Source: Punica granatum
Lineage: Eukaryota > Streptophyta > Magnoliopsida > Myrtales > Lythraceae
Assembly: GCF_007655135.1 (NCBI RefSeq)
Contig: NC_045127.1
Span: 6,705,001-6,769,000, forward strand
Direction: 5' to 3'
Length of the DNA: 64,000 bases
Shown: positions 1 through 9,364 of the stretch, one piece after another
Position numbering within the stretch: the first letter of the stretch is position 1
Layout: each line of letters opens with the position of its first letter
The notes under the pieces: model-generated
Told to the model about the DNA's origin: nothing
The model's database searches: none
What the model saw: only the letters and a program-made list of their open reading frames with translations
Translations under genes and position numbers: made by a program

Positions 1-585
1 TAGATATTCAATATGTAATACGAGGGATCAACGTCAGAATCTCTTGTGTATAATATTGAATAGAACTTGCTGTGCAAATTCATCTAAAATTTGGGATTCA
101 CGCAAAATATAAGACTTTAAACACTAGGGCAACCTTAAGAACTAGCTCTCGTGCCATAGTACTCCCGACGAATGTACGTTAATGTCTCCATATATGCATA
201 ATTAATTCCTTATGCAGTATGCTTGAGTATACGGGCAGTGCACTATTAAGAAAATTCCGGATTTGGTGAAGTCTTGGCTGCACATGATGTGAAAATCACT
301 ATAAAGACAAATCTTGGTTAATTATATTCAGATGATATATATTGATGATAGCAACATGCATCATCAATATAAGTCCTATACGTACATTATGCTGAAAGGA
401 CCATTCCATCATATGTATGTACCTAGAGGTTCAATGGGTTCCAAGTAATTTAGTTCGAGCCAATTCTGTCTATTAAGGAATAAAATTCTTTCAAACATTA
501 ATTTTCTCTCCCAATAAATAAAATTAATACTTTAACACGTTAATAATGCACATATTAATTTATGAGCTGCTTTTTAATACAGTAA
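1..585. other. AT-rich intergenic DNA, no gene seen
   Basis: AT-rich sequence with stop codons in all frames. I see no coding exon, RNA gene or clear transposon end here. Confidence 0.6.
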
Positions 586-765
586 TGAGAGCTTGAATCT
601 GTTACCAATATGGTCGATTCAAGCGGTTCTACTCTTATTTCATTTAAATAAAATCTCGAGTTCGAGTTTTATCAAAGGAGAATATCCATAATTGGGAGAG
701 TTTTACCTCATAAATGGAGCGACTCGACTCGAACTTAATTAGTTGGGGCCATTGGTTCCCAATGT
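586..765 (+). repeat. SINE-like dispersed repeat, copy 1
   Basis: This stretch shares an ordered set of short blocks with 1696-1865. Both have a TTCAAG(C/T)G(G/A)TTC block, a TTAAATA block followed by a GAGTTCGAGT or GATTCGAGTC block resembling a polymerase III B box, a GGGAGTTTTAC-like block, and an end ending in AATTAGT or ATTAATC. The family looks like a diverged tRNA-derived SINE. It is defined only by resemblance between copies in this window. Confidence 0.4.
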
Positions 766-1139
766 TAGAATTAAAAAAAAAAAAACTTGCATTTGTTTTT
801 TCTTCTTTTATTCCATTGAACTGTGTAAACGTCGAATTTCATGATTGCTTGGAAAGCAGAGAACTTACGTAGACTACACTAATTAAAATTTAGGCTTCAA
901 ATTCTACCCCCAAAAAAATTAAGCCACTAATTCATTTAATTAGTTCAGGTTTTGATTTTTCCACGTTGTCCATACCCTTAGATAGATACTCGCCGTGTAT
1001 CAATTGCTAATAATGCAACCATAGTCAGCTTTCTGCCTGCGCATTATGCGGTCCTTTAAGGCATTTAAGCTAAATAAACTATTAGAATATACTAATAATT
1101 TATATGCAATTATATAAATTAATAGCAGTACATATTTTT

Positions 1140-1235
1140 TAGAAAGAGAGTGTAACACAGTGGTACACGCTCTCATCCGACAATCTAGAAATTTCAAGTT
1201 CGATTTTCGGTATGAGACTACTTGTGCCTTTTATT
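1140..1235 (+). repeat. tRNA-like SINE fragment
   Basis: A GAGAGTGTAACACAGTGGTAC stretch resembles an A box and AAGTTCGATTTTC resembles a B box, about 45 bases apart as in a tRNA-derived polymerase III promoter. The piece does not fold into a proper tRNA cloverleaf, so a SINE head or degenerate tRNA fragment is more likely than a tRNA gene. Confidence 0.35.
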
Positions 1236-1695
1236 AGCTGTTAAAATTTTTATTTCATAATATCAGCCCCATAAACCTCCCTTATGACTTAAAAAAATCA
1301 TTGGAAAGCTTACTAATTATTTTCACATTAACGTGCTAAAAATTATAATTTCATAAGCAAATTGAATATTGACGAGATAAAATTTTCAATTTCAAAAAAA
1401 AAAATCAATAGCAGCTCTCATTTGAAGGAGTTAGTTTCAAATTATAAGTATACACTAAAATAAAAAGGTCGGGTTTAATATATATCATTTCTGAAAGACC
1501 TTAAGCATATGATCATTGCCACAAATGGGGATGATCGACATGTGCCCGAGTCTAGTTGCCTCTTCCAAGTTGGCCTTTTTTATTTCAAGTTCTCAAACTA
1601 ATCACCTCTCTTTTTTTCCGTTATTTTTGTTGAATGGAAATTCAAATAAAAATAAGAAGAAAAAACAATTCTCTTTTGCACTAGAAGACAGAGAG
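1236..1695. other. AT-rich intergenic DNA, no gene seen
   Basis: Low-complexity AT-rich sequence. The only long open frame (1516-1707) has no recognisable protein character. Confidence 0.5.
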
Positions 1696-1865
1696 TTTAG
1701 GTGGTAACCAACATGGACTTTCAAGTGATTCGGTACTTATTTTCCTTAAATAGTCTCGGATTCGAGTCTTATGAATGTAACAAATTAATGTTGTGGGAGT
1801 TTTACTCCCTTAATAGATGGATCCGACCTAAACTGGATTAATCGAGATCATTGGGCTTTCAGATA
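1696..1865 (+). repeat. SINE-like dispersed repeat, copy 2
   Basis: Second copy of the family at 586-765, with the same block order: the GATTCGAGTC B-box-like block, then GGGAGTTTTACTCCCTTAA, then a GATTAATCGAG-like end. Substitutions between the copies suggest both are old. Confidence 0.4.
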
Positions 1866-2290
1866 TCAAGATACACGCGAAGAAAAAAAAAAGCATCGTT
1901 AATAAAGAAATAGAACATTAAAAATAACTAAATTATGACCACGGACACCGGGTTGCCACCCTAGCTGCCATGGTAGTCCACTCTTATTGTACTGAAATTC
2001 TTTCCTTCTAAATTGTAGTTCGTATTTCGATAAAAATTTAAAAGCAATTTAGCGGTACAGTTTCAAGGCTTAATTTCGGTCCGAGTTTCACTCACCGAAA
2101 GCCACAACAGATCCATGAGATGAGACACCATTCCGGATATATATATATATATATATATATACATATCGTATAAAAGACTAGAATTTTTTCCCATGATATG
2201 TTCGTATAATTAATTTATTTTGGACATGAGAAAAATGATGTATAATTTACTAGCACTAATGATTAATTGGTCTGATTGGACAGATGCTTT
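1866..2290. other. Intergenic DNA with (AT)n microsatellite
   Basis: No gene seen. A run of about twelve AT dinucleotides lies at 2137-2161. Confidence 0.6.
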
Positions 2291-2294
2291 TTTG

Positions 2295-3378
2295 TTCTTT
2301 TTTGTTGAAAGGGTTAAGTGGATTCCAAGATAAATGCAGTTGATGAATGCATGTATCATAGGTTCAGCAGGAGCAAGTATATTTTCCTGTTTATGTATGT
2401 CGATGATATATTGCTTGCATGTAACGATATAGGCTTATTGCATGAAACCAAGAGATTTCTTTCGGAGAAATTCGAGATGAAAGATTTTGGGAAAGCCTCT
2501 TTTGTATTAAGGATCCAGATATATTGATTGTCACAAAAGAGCTATATTGAGAAGGTTTTGATGAAATTCGATATGAATGATTGCAGACCATGAGATACCC
2601 ATGTTGCTAAATGAGACAAGTTTAGTCTCAATCAATGCCCCAAGAATGAGTTTAAAAAGAAAGAGATACAGAAGATTCCCTATGCATTTACAGTGGGAAG
2701 TCTGATGTATGCGCAGGTATGTACGTGCGGACATTGCTTACATAGTTGGGATGTTGGGGGTACTTGAGTAATCCGGGTGTGGATCATAGGGAAGCAAACA
2801 AACGGGTTTCGTGGTATTTACATAGAACAAAGCATTTCATGCTCACTTACAAAAGATCGGATCAGCTGGAGATCATTGGGTATTCTGATTTTGCTGGATG
2901 CCAAAACAGTCGGAGATCCACGTCTGGCTATGTCTATCTACTGGCTGGAGGAGCCATTTCCTGGAAGAGTGCTAAGCAGACACTTACAGCTACTTCAACC
3001 ATGGAGGCCGAGTTCATAGTCTGTTATGAGGCGTCCAATCATGGAATGTGGCTGCGAAATTTTGTCATAGGGCTGCTAATTTTGGATAGCATTGAAAGAC
3101 CATTGAGGCTATTCTGTGATAATAATTATGTAGTTTTATATTCCAATAACAATAGGAGCTCATATTCCAATAACAATAGGAGCTCTTTGAAGTCTAAGCA
3201 CGTCGACATCAAGCTCCTAGTTGTTAAAGAAGGAATTCAGAGTGGCCAGCTATCTATAGAACATATTGGTACAACTTCCATGCTTGTGAATCTGCTCACT
3301 AAAGGTATACCACCCTCAGTCTTTCACGGGCATGTAACTCATATGGGTATTATGTCTAATGAGGACACTGTGGTTTAG
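2295..3378 (+). pseudogene. Decayed Ty1/copia reverse transcriptase-RNase H
   Basis: Remnant of a copia-type polyprotein. 2318-2524 encodes the C-terminal half of the reverse transcriptase with the catalytic YVDD motif and the following DILLACND stretch, then hits a stop. Frame-shifted conserved blocks follow to about 2740. 2746-3378 stays open for 210 codons and encodes the RNase H domain, with the RRSTSGY and ISWKS blocks, the TMEAEF block and the SKHVDIK block. The gag, protease and integrase regions are absent upstream, so the element is truncated at its 5' side and cannot be autonomous. A 24-bp tandem duplication lies inside the RNase H frame (about 3138-3185). Confidence 0.85.
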
Positions 3379-3785
3379 TGGGAGGTTGTACTATTTTGAT
3401 ACCATTCGTTGTATTAGCACATTATGGTTTATATGATTTATTCAGAATACAGTTTATGAGGCATTTCACTCTGAATTAAATATTATTTGATCTCACTAAG
3501 GAATATAGTGGATCAATTGGAAATAGGTATGTTTGGATCACATTGCATGTAATTTCCATGATGTATACCCATATTTGATCTATGGTATTGGATATATTAA
3601 TAGACGTGATTATTAATGGGTCTAGCCATGATAAATGTGTGGCGAAGATCGCTTTGATCCTATATTAATATGTTCAAAGGACCAAATTGTTTGGGATGTT
3701 TGTTAGGATAACAATTAGGGTATTTATAAGGCAAAATGTAATACATAACTCTTCCGTAATATATATGTCGGCCCAAGTGGGAGAT
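3379..3785 (+). mobile_element. copia 3' untranslated region and polypurine tract
   Basis: Non-coding stretch between the RNase H stop and the LTR. It ends in AAGTGGGAGAT just before TGTTGAATTTTG, a polypurine-type priming site immediately 5' of the 3' LTR. Confidence 0.6.
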
Positions 3786-4231
3786 TGTTGAATTTTGTTT
3801 CAACGATGTGACCCGACATATATATATCACATTATGTATTATGTATTATCCTATTAATAAGCCCAATTAAGTGATCTAATAAGGTTTACAGTAATGGGCC
3901 TATCCGATATCTCGATAAAATAGGGAATCAATGTGCAAATACCATAAAGGGTAATTACTAATTTTATGATGGACAAAATTAGAATTACATAAACCTTGGG
4001 CACTAAAGTGCAATATAGGAGTTATAGTTCCCGAGCCGTACGTTGAATAGAGAGATACCATGAGGTCCCATTACTCAGAGAATCATACAACTCACGCTCT
4101 TAACTTACCGGCTTGGAAGACCACAAACTCCAATCGATCCCAAGCTATAGATTCAAGTACGCTTCCGATTCATCGAAATCTCTATGTATTCAACATGTGC
4201 GATCCTAGAAATTAGGAATTCGGTTCTAACA
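3786..4231 (+). repeat. copia 3' LTR
   Basis: Starts TGTTGAA directly after the polypurine tract and ends TTCTAACA, giving the TG...CA termini of an LTR and a length of about 446 bp, normal for copia elements. No matching 5' LTR is visible in the window, so dating from LTR divergence is not possible here. Confidence 0.75.
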
Positions 4232-4639
4232 AGATGTAGATAGTTAGGGCTTTGGCTTCTTAAAAAATAAATAGTCTCATCCCATGTCGTTGACATGAGT
4301 TAATATTTCAATCGTTACTTTAATTTCTGTTTGTGCCAACCAAAATTAATTAGCTAATGAGTTTCACATGTATATGAGCAATATCTGCAACATGGACCAT
4401 TTTCCCGACGAATTGAGTTTGTATTAGGATCGCACTGAGAGGGTTTGGGATGACTATATCATCCTATTCCTATATCGGTTAAAAAAAGTTAATACTAAGC
4501 CCTTCCCGAACTCGTTAGATTTTAAAGGAAAATTCTCAAACCGTACCCACTAATTTAACGAAAACTCACTGGAAACTCATTTTTCGCCCGCTAATAAGTT
4601 TGCAAGAAAAGTTTTATGAACTTATCATTATATCATATT
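4232..4639. other. Intergenic DNA, nothing recognised
   Basis: AT-rich, no coding potential seen. The last nine bases (4631-4639) are the left target duplication of the next element. Confidence 0.5.
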
Positions 4640-4985
4640 GGGGTTTTTACCTAAAATAACCAATGGTTTGTCTGTTTTGTCAAATCTATCATATGCTTTT
4701 TTTTGGTCAAATCTATCACATGATTTACTTTTTTGCATCAAATCTATCCCGGCGTTATCTTTTCCGTTAACATTTAACGGCCATACTGACGTGGCACGTG
4801 GAGAGATATTGGGCCACACTTGCCACATAGGCGCCACGTCAGCACGGCCGTTAGATGTCAACGGAAAAGATAACGCCGAGATAGATTTGATGCAAAAAGT
4901 AAACTATAAGATAGATTTGACAAAAAAAATATATGATAAATTTGACAAAACGGGCAAATCATGGACCATTTTAGGTAAATACCCC
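4640..4985. mobile_element. Mutator-type MITE with long terminal inverted repeats
   Basis: The left arm (4640 to about 4790) and the right arm (about 4835 to 4985) are inverted copies of each other. Both start GGGGT.TTTACCTAAAAT and carry the same internal blocks, including GCATCAAATCTATC and GGCGTTATCTTTTCCGTT. The unique centre is only about 45 bp. The nine bases TATCATATT occur at 4631-4639 and again at 4986-4994, directly abutting both ends. A 9-bp target duplication plus long inverted ends is the Mutator-superfamily signature. The element carries no transposase, so it is a non-autonomous MITE. Confidence 0.88.
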
Positions 4986-4994
4986 TATCATATT

Positions 4995-6513
4995 TATAGA
5001 AAATAGTTTGATATAACAAAATGTATTCAAATACAAAGTACAAATTCCTAGCAAATAATTATACGAAAGAAAATAAATCACAATACTTATAAGTTCATAA
5101 CATACTCGAGAAAAACGAACCACAACACTTATAAGTTCATAATATTTTCAAAAATAATAAAACACAGCACTTTCAAGTTCATAAAATATTACAAATACTA
5201 GAAATTGAAATTATAATAAAGGGAAAATAAAAGAAAATAATAAATGTTATTTTGTAAATATGAGTAATGTGGAGGGTAATTTAGTTAATATACGCTTAAC
5301 GAGTTGGTATGGGGTTTGAGGTAAAATCCTAAATATTTCCCAAAACCTACATAATCTTGACCTCAAATTCCTAAACCCTTCTCATATCCCAACGGGTAAA
5401 ACCCATTTAAGTACCTATGAAGGTTTGGGACGGGTGGCTAGTTTGTACTCCCAATGGCTTATGAATTCGATTATATTGGCTTATTAATTAATTCAAATGA
5501 ATCCGTGAGAAAATACGCATATCGATTGGAGACCTCACCAAGATGAAAATATAGTCATATGGAAATGAAATTGTACTCTGCCAATACGAATGTAAAGTTT
5601 CTTTTCTTTTCTTTTTTCATTTGTTGTTATAACAAAATTTTCATATTCAATAACTCAATCGCGTCAGATATATATAACACTATTAACTCAGAGCAAGACG
5701 TTTAACACAATCGACTCCTCGATTGATTATACGCTTGTAATCACCCAAACTACAATTTAACTAATTAATCATACTAGAATAATTGGCCCATGAAAATAAC
5801 TAAATCGACTTTGTCTTGGGGCACTTTGGGCGCATCTCAGAGGGGAACATGATGACCACATATTAGCTAGTAAATGGATCATTAGATGATAAATATTCAA
5901 ATAATTAGAGGATAAAAGCAATCATTACTTTCTTTTTGAATAAAATTAAAGGATATCTGACCTTCGGTTGTATGAACTTGCAATTGTTAACTTGGTAATG
6001 AATTAGTCATATATATGCATTATACTTCAAATAGGAGGGACAAAACTGTTTAAGTAAGATCCCATGATGACTATTACTATATAATCTTCAAATACATACA
6101 TGAATAAAATCTATTTGGAATACCTTATTATAAATAAGAATTAAGGGCCTAATTTTTTTCAGTTATAAAGGAGTTCTAACTATTGATAAGTTTAAAGAGA
6201 AATGTGATAATTAGAAGACAACTCAACGTTTATGCTTTATATATACATATAGCGAGCCAGCCAAGCAACCTTTCCTTGACATTAAAATTTAAAATTGGTT
6301 AATTACCCAAAAAAAAAATTGAAATTGGTTGAGGATTTTGGAAGGGAATTTCAACCCTCCAAACACACAAATTAGTACAAATAGAGCCACATTCCCTTGG
6401 CCATCTCCTCATCCCTTTCTCTCCTATTCTGAACACTTGCACTTCTCTAGTCAAGTACTATACTGAGGAAGAAAGGCAAATTCCATATCCAACACTACTT
6501 CCCTTGAGAAGCA
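4995..6513. other. Intergenic DNA and upstream region of TED7-like gene
   Basis: AT-rich with no exon seen. A TATATATACATATA stretch at about 6239-6252 could be a TATA element for the downstream gene, and a pyrimidine-rich CCATCTCCTC stretch lies close to the ATG at 6514. The promoter assignment is a guess from position. Confidence 0.4.
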
Positions 6514-7893
6514 ATGAGCAATCCATATTACTCTCCTCCCCCGCCACCTCCACCAGCGCCGTGTACTCCTTCCCCACCTCCACCTCCACCTGCACCGCGT
6601 ACCCCTTCCCCACCGCCGCCACCGGCCCACCCTCACAAGCCGCCACACCACCATCATCATCATCACCACCACCACCACCACCACCATCACCACAAGGTAC
6701 CTCCTCCTCCACCTCCAGGGGGATATACTTACCCACCAACTCCCTCCGGAGGCAAATTTCCGCCACCATCTCATGAGGCCCCAACTCCGGAACCACCACC
6801 CAAGAGGGGCCAGTCTCCACCGGTTCCAACCCGCCCTCCAACACATCATGGGCCAGCACCACCACCGAAACCTGTCCACCCTCCAAAACCTTCCAAAACC
6901 CCGCCGCCATCCTATGGGGCTCCAACTCCGGCACCACCACCCAAGAGTGGCCCGTCTCCACCGGTTCCATCCCCTCCAGGACATCATGGACCGGCAGCGC
7001 CACCGAAGCCTGTCCACCCTCCGAAACCTTCCAAGACGCCGCCACCATCCCATGGGGCTCCAACTCCAGCAGCACCACCCAAGAGCGGCCCATCTCCACC
7101 GGTTCCATCCCCTCCAGGACATCATGGACCGGCAGCACCACCGAAGCCTGTCCACCCTCCGAAACCTTCCATGACCCCGCCACCATCCTATGGGGCTCCA
7201 ACTCCGGCACCACCACCCAAGAGTGGCCAGTCTGCACCAGTTCCGTCCCCTCCAGGACATCACGGACCAGCAGCGCCACCAAAGCCCATCCACCCCCCGA
7301 AACCTTCCAAGACTCCAGCTTATCCACCTAAGCCTTCCAAGACCCCAGCTTCACCTCCAAAGTATCCACCAACTTACCCGCCAAAGCCTTCCAAGGGCCC
7401 GAGCTCACCCCCAAAATACCCACCAAAGGCCTCTCCGCCCTATCTTACCCCAACTCCTGGTGGCTACTCACCACCTGGCTATGGAGTGACACCACCGTCT
7501 CTGCCACCCTCTTCTACTGAGATTGTCGCCCCTCCCTCTGGCGGCCACCACACGACTATTATCATCGTCTGTGTTTCTTTAGGGTCAGTCTTCTTCCTGG
7601 CATTCCTAGCGGCAGGCCTGTTCTGCCTAGCTAAGAAGAAGAAAAAACCAGTGATGGTCCCTGCCGCTGCGCCAGTTATCGTGGAGGAACACGAGGTGGT
7701 CCACGAGAGAATAACCATGGGCCCAGGTGGTGTACAGGCCATGGCAGTAGATATCGAGGATGATGTCATAATTCACGGAGCTGGAGGGGTGGCAATAGTG
7801 GGCGCAGCTGCAGGGTGCGGAGGAGGGTCGCCCTGTTCACCTGGAAGGTCCGGAGCTCTCGCTCCCCCTCCAGGACATCGGCATAACTGTTAA
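6514..7893 (+). CDS. TED7: TED7-like proline-rich membrane protein (secondary wall)
   Basis: Single-exon gene, 459 aa. Residues 1-60 are proline-rich and end in a run of 17 histidines (about 45-61). Four proline-rich repeats of about 46 aa follow (nt 6760-7312), then PPKPSK/PPKYPP motifs. One membrane segment lies at about 348-370, within HTTIIIVCVSLGSVFFLAFL and followed by KKKKK. The acidic cytosolic tail carries a VEEHEVVHE motif. This order matches TRACHEARY ELEMENT DIFFERENTIATION-RELATED 6/7. In Arabidopsis those single-pass proteins associate with secondary-wall cellulose synthase and support wall deposition in xylem vessels. No signal peptide is evident, so the proline-rich half may enter the secretory route by the internal membrane segment. 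The protein is longer than I expect for this family because of the repeats. The wide open frames on the opposite strand are by-products of the proline codons. Confidence 0.85.
   Translation: MSNPYYSPPPPPPPAPCTPSPPPPPPAPRTPSPPPPPAHPHKPPHHHHHHHHHHHHHHHHKVPPPPPPGGYTYPPTPSGGKFPPPSHEAPTPEPPPKRGQSPPVPTRPPTHHGPAPPPKPVHPPKPSKTPPPSYGAPTPAPPPKSGPSPPVPSPPGHHGPAAPPKPVHPPKPSKTPPPSHGAPTPAAPPKSGPSPPVPSPPGHHGPAAPPKPVHPPKPSMTPPPSYGAPTPAPPPKSGQSAPVPSPPGHHGPAAPPKPIHPPKPSKTPAYPPKPSKTPASPPKYPPTYPPKPSKGPSSPPKYPPKASPPYLTPTPGGYSPPGYGVTPPSLPPSSTEIVAPPSGGHHTTIIIVCVSLGSVFFLAFLAAGLFCLAKKKKKPVMVPAAAPVIVEEHEVVHERITMGPGGVQAMAVDIEDDVIIHGAGGVAIVGAAAGCGGGSPCSPGRSGALAPPPGHRHNC
6760..7312 (+). repeat. In-frame tandem repeats, 138-141 bp, four copies
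   Basis: Unit starts are at 6760, 6901, 7039 and 7177. Units 2 to 4 are spaced exactly 138 bp (46 codons) and nearly identical; the first is 141 bp and more diverged. Each encodes a block running through GAPTP, PPPKSG, PSPPGHHGPA and PPKPVHPPKPSK. Confidence 0.9.
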
Positions 7894-9364
7894 TCATCGA
7901 TCTCTCAAGTTGCCCGTGACAAGTTCCAAAGCTATACATTGATCGTCGGTTGGACCTCGTTCATTTTTAATTTCTTTTTGGAACTATATAATAAGTCGGA
8001 TTGGATTGAATCGTGTGCGAAGTTCAGATTTGTACCCAATCTCTACCTTTTCATGTGTTGCCGTTCTGTATAGGAAGATCGATTCTGGTGTTACTAGGAG
8101 GAGAATTATTGCAATTGGTTGTTATTTGTTATTTGTAATTTGTTTTACGTTTTGACTTGAATAAGTGTGATCGATGCGACACAAAAGTTGATGCATGCAT
8201 GCATACTGGGCAGGTTCCTTACGGTATCCATACAGTGTTTGCACATGGGTAAAGTATTATTAATTTTTGGGGTGGTTAGCTTGGGCAAATTTTTGATTAG
8301 AAATTGGAAATCCACGTCAGTCAACGACCTATGCTACGATTGATCGACCGGATATAAAGGGAACACTTTCCTCTCACTTTACTTTACGGGACCGAATGTT
8401 TTAGGATCGCCTCGAGTTTAATCGTTCGTATAATGCTTTCCCTTGAAATTCATAGACCGAGTAACTAAATCACATACTCGATCAATTTTTTTTTTTTTGA
8501 GATATTATAAGGATTCCCGTGTCTCGTCACTGTATTTTTTTTTTATGCATTTGATCTACGGCCTCCATTTTATCAAAAAAAAATGCCAATATCAATTAAA
8601 TATTTAGCATCCAACCTCCGATTTTGTAGTGTTACAAAGATAGCAAGTGTTCCTAATTAAATAATTTCCAATAGTAATTAGGTGTCGGCGGCTAATAATA
8701 GATATCGAAGTGTGCTGACCCGAGTAATTAATAAGTTAATTCATCACTACATTAGTAAAGCATCGTTTCGCCAGCGAACAATTGGTGCCAAATTGATGCT
8801 TGAAGCAAAGACAAGACCATCTTAATATATGTTTTCCAAACTACACAGGAACTGTCGTTATCTTTCTTGTTAGTCATGTCTCAAGGGACAATACCAAGAT
8901 TGATTCCATGACATGAAAAATAGGAATATTTTCTCGCCTTCAATTAGTGAGCTTTGGTAGATGTCGCTACCCGATCGAACACTCACTACATCCGTGATTT
9001 CCAGCCTTACTTCAACAAGATTAAAACGGGCAAGAATCAGCGGAAAACTGAGAGATGAATAGCAATATATTTCTTTCAGAATGGAATTATTACACGTTCT
9101 ATACAAATTATTTCTCTGCAAGTTAACTAATCCCATTAAACTGGGCAGCTGTGGGACCAGAAAGGGGGAAATTGCTTCCAATAAATTGGAGAAGAATATC
9201 AATGGTTCTCGCGACAAAATTGGGCACTCTCACCGAAAAGAACCCGTGCCAAGAAATAGTGGAGCGGATCCTTCATCCTTTCCTATGCGATTATCACTAG
9301 ACCTCGAATCACCACTTGGTGACACCAAACCGCTTTGGCTCGGATTCAATGTGTTTTCTGAATC
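7894..9364. other. Intergenic region between convergent TED7-like and ATJ1-like genes
   Basis: The two genes face each other, so this holds both 3' ends. I see no further exon. Short A and T runs occur at 8487-8580. Confidence 0.5.

Noticed and set aside
1141..1215. A genuine tRNA gene
   Set aside because: Box-like motifs exist, but no cloverleaf with a paired acceptor stem can be drawn.
6451..7327. Two open frames of 280-289 codons on the strand opposite TED7
   Set aside because: They arise because proline codons read backwards give Gly and Trp codons without stops; the protein strings are pure shadows of the repeats.
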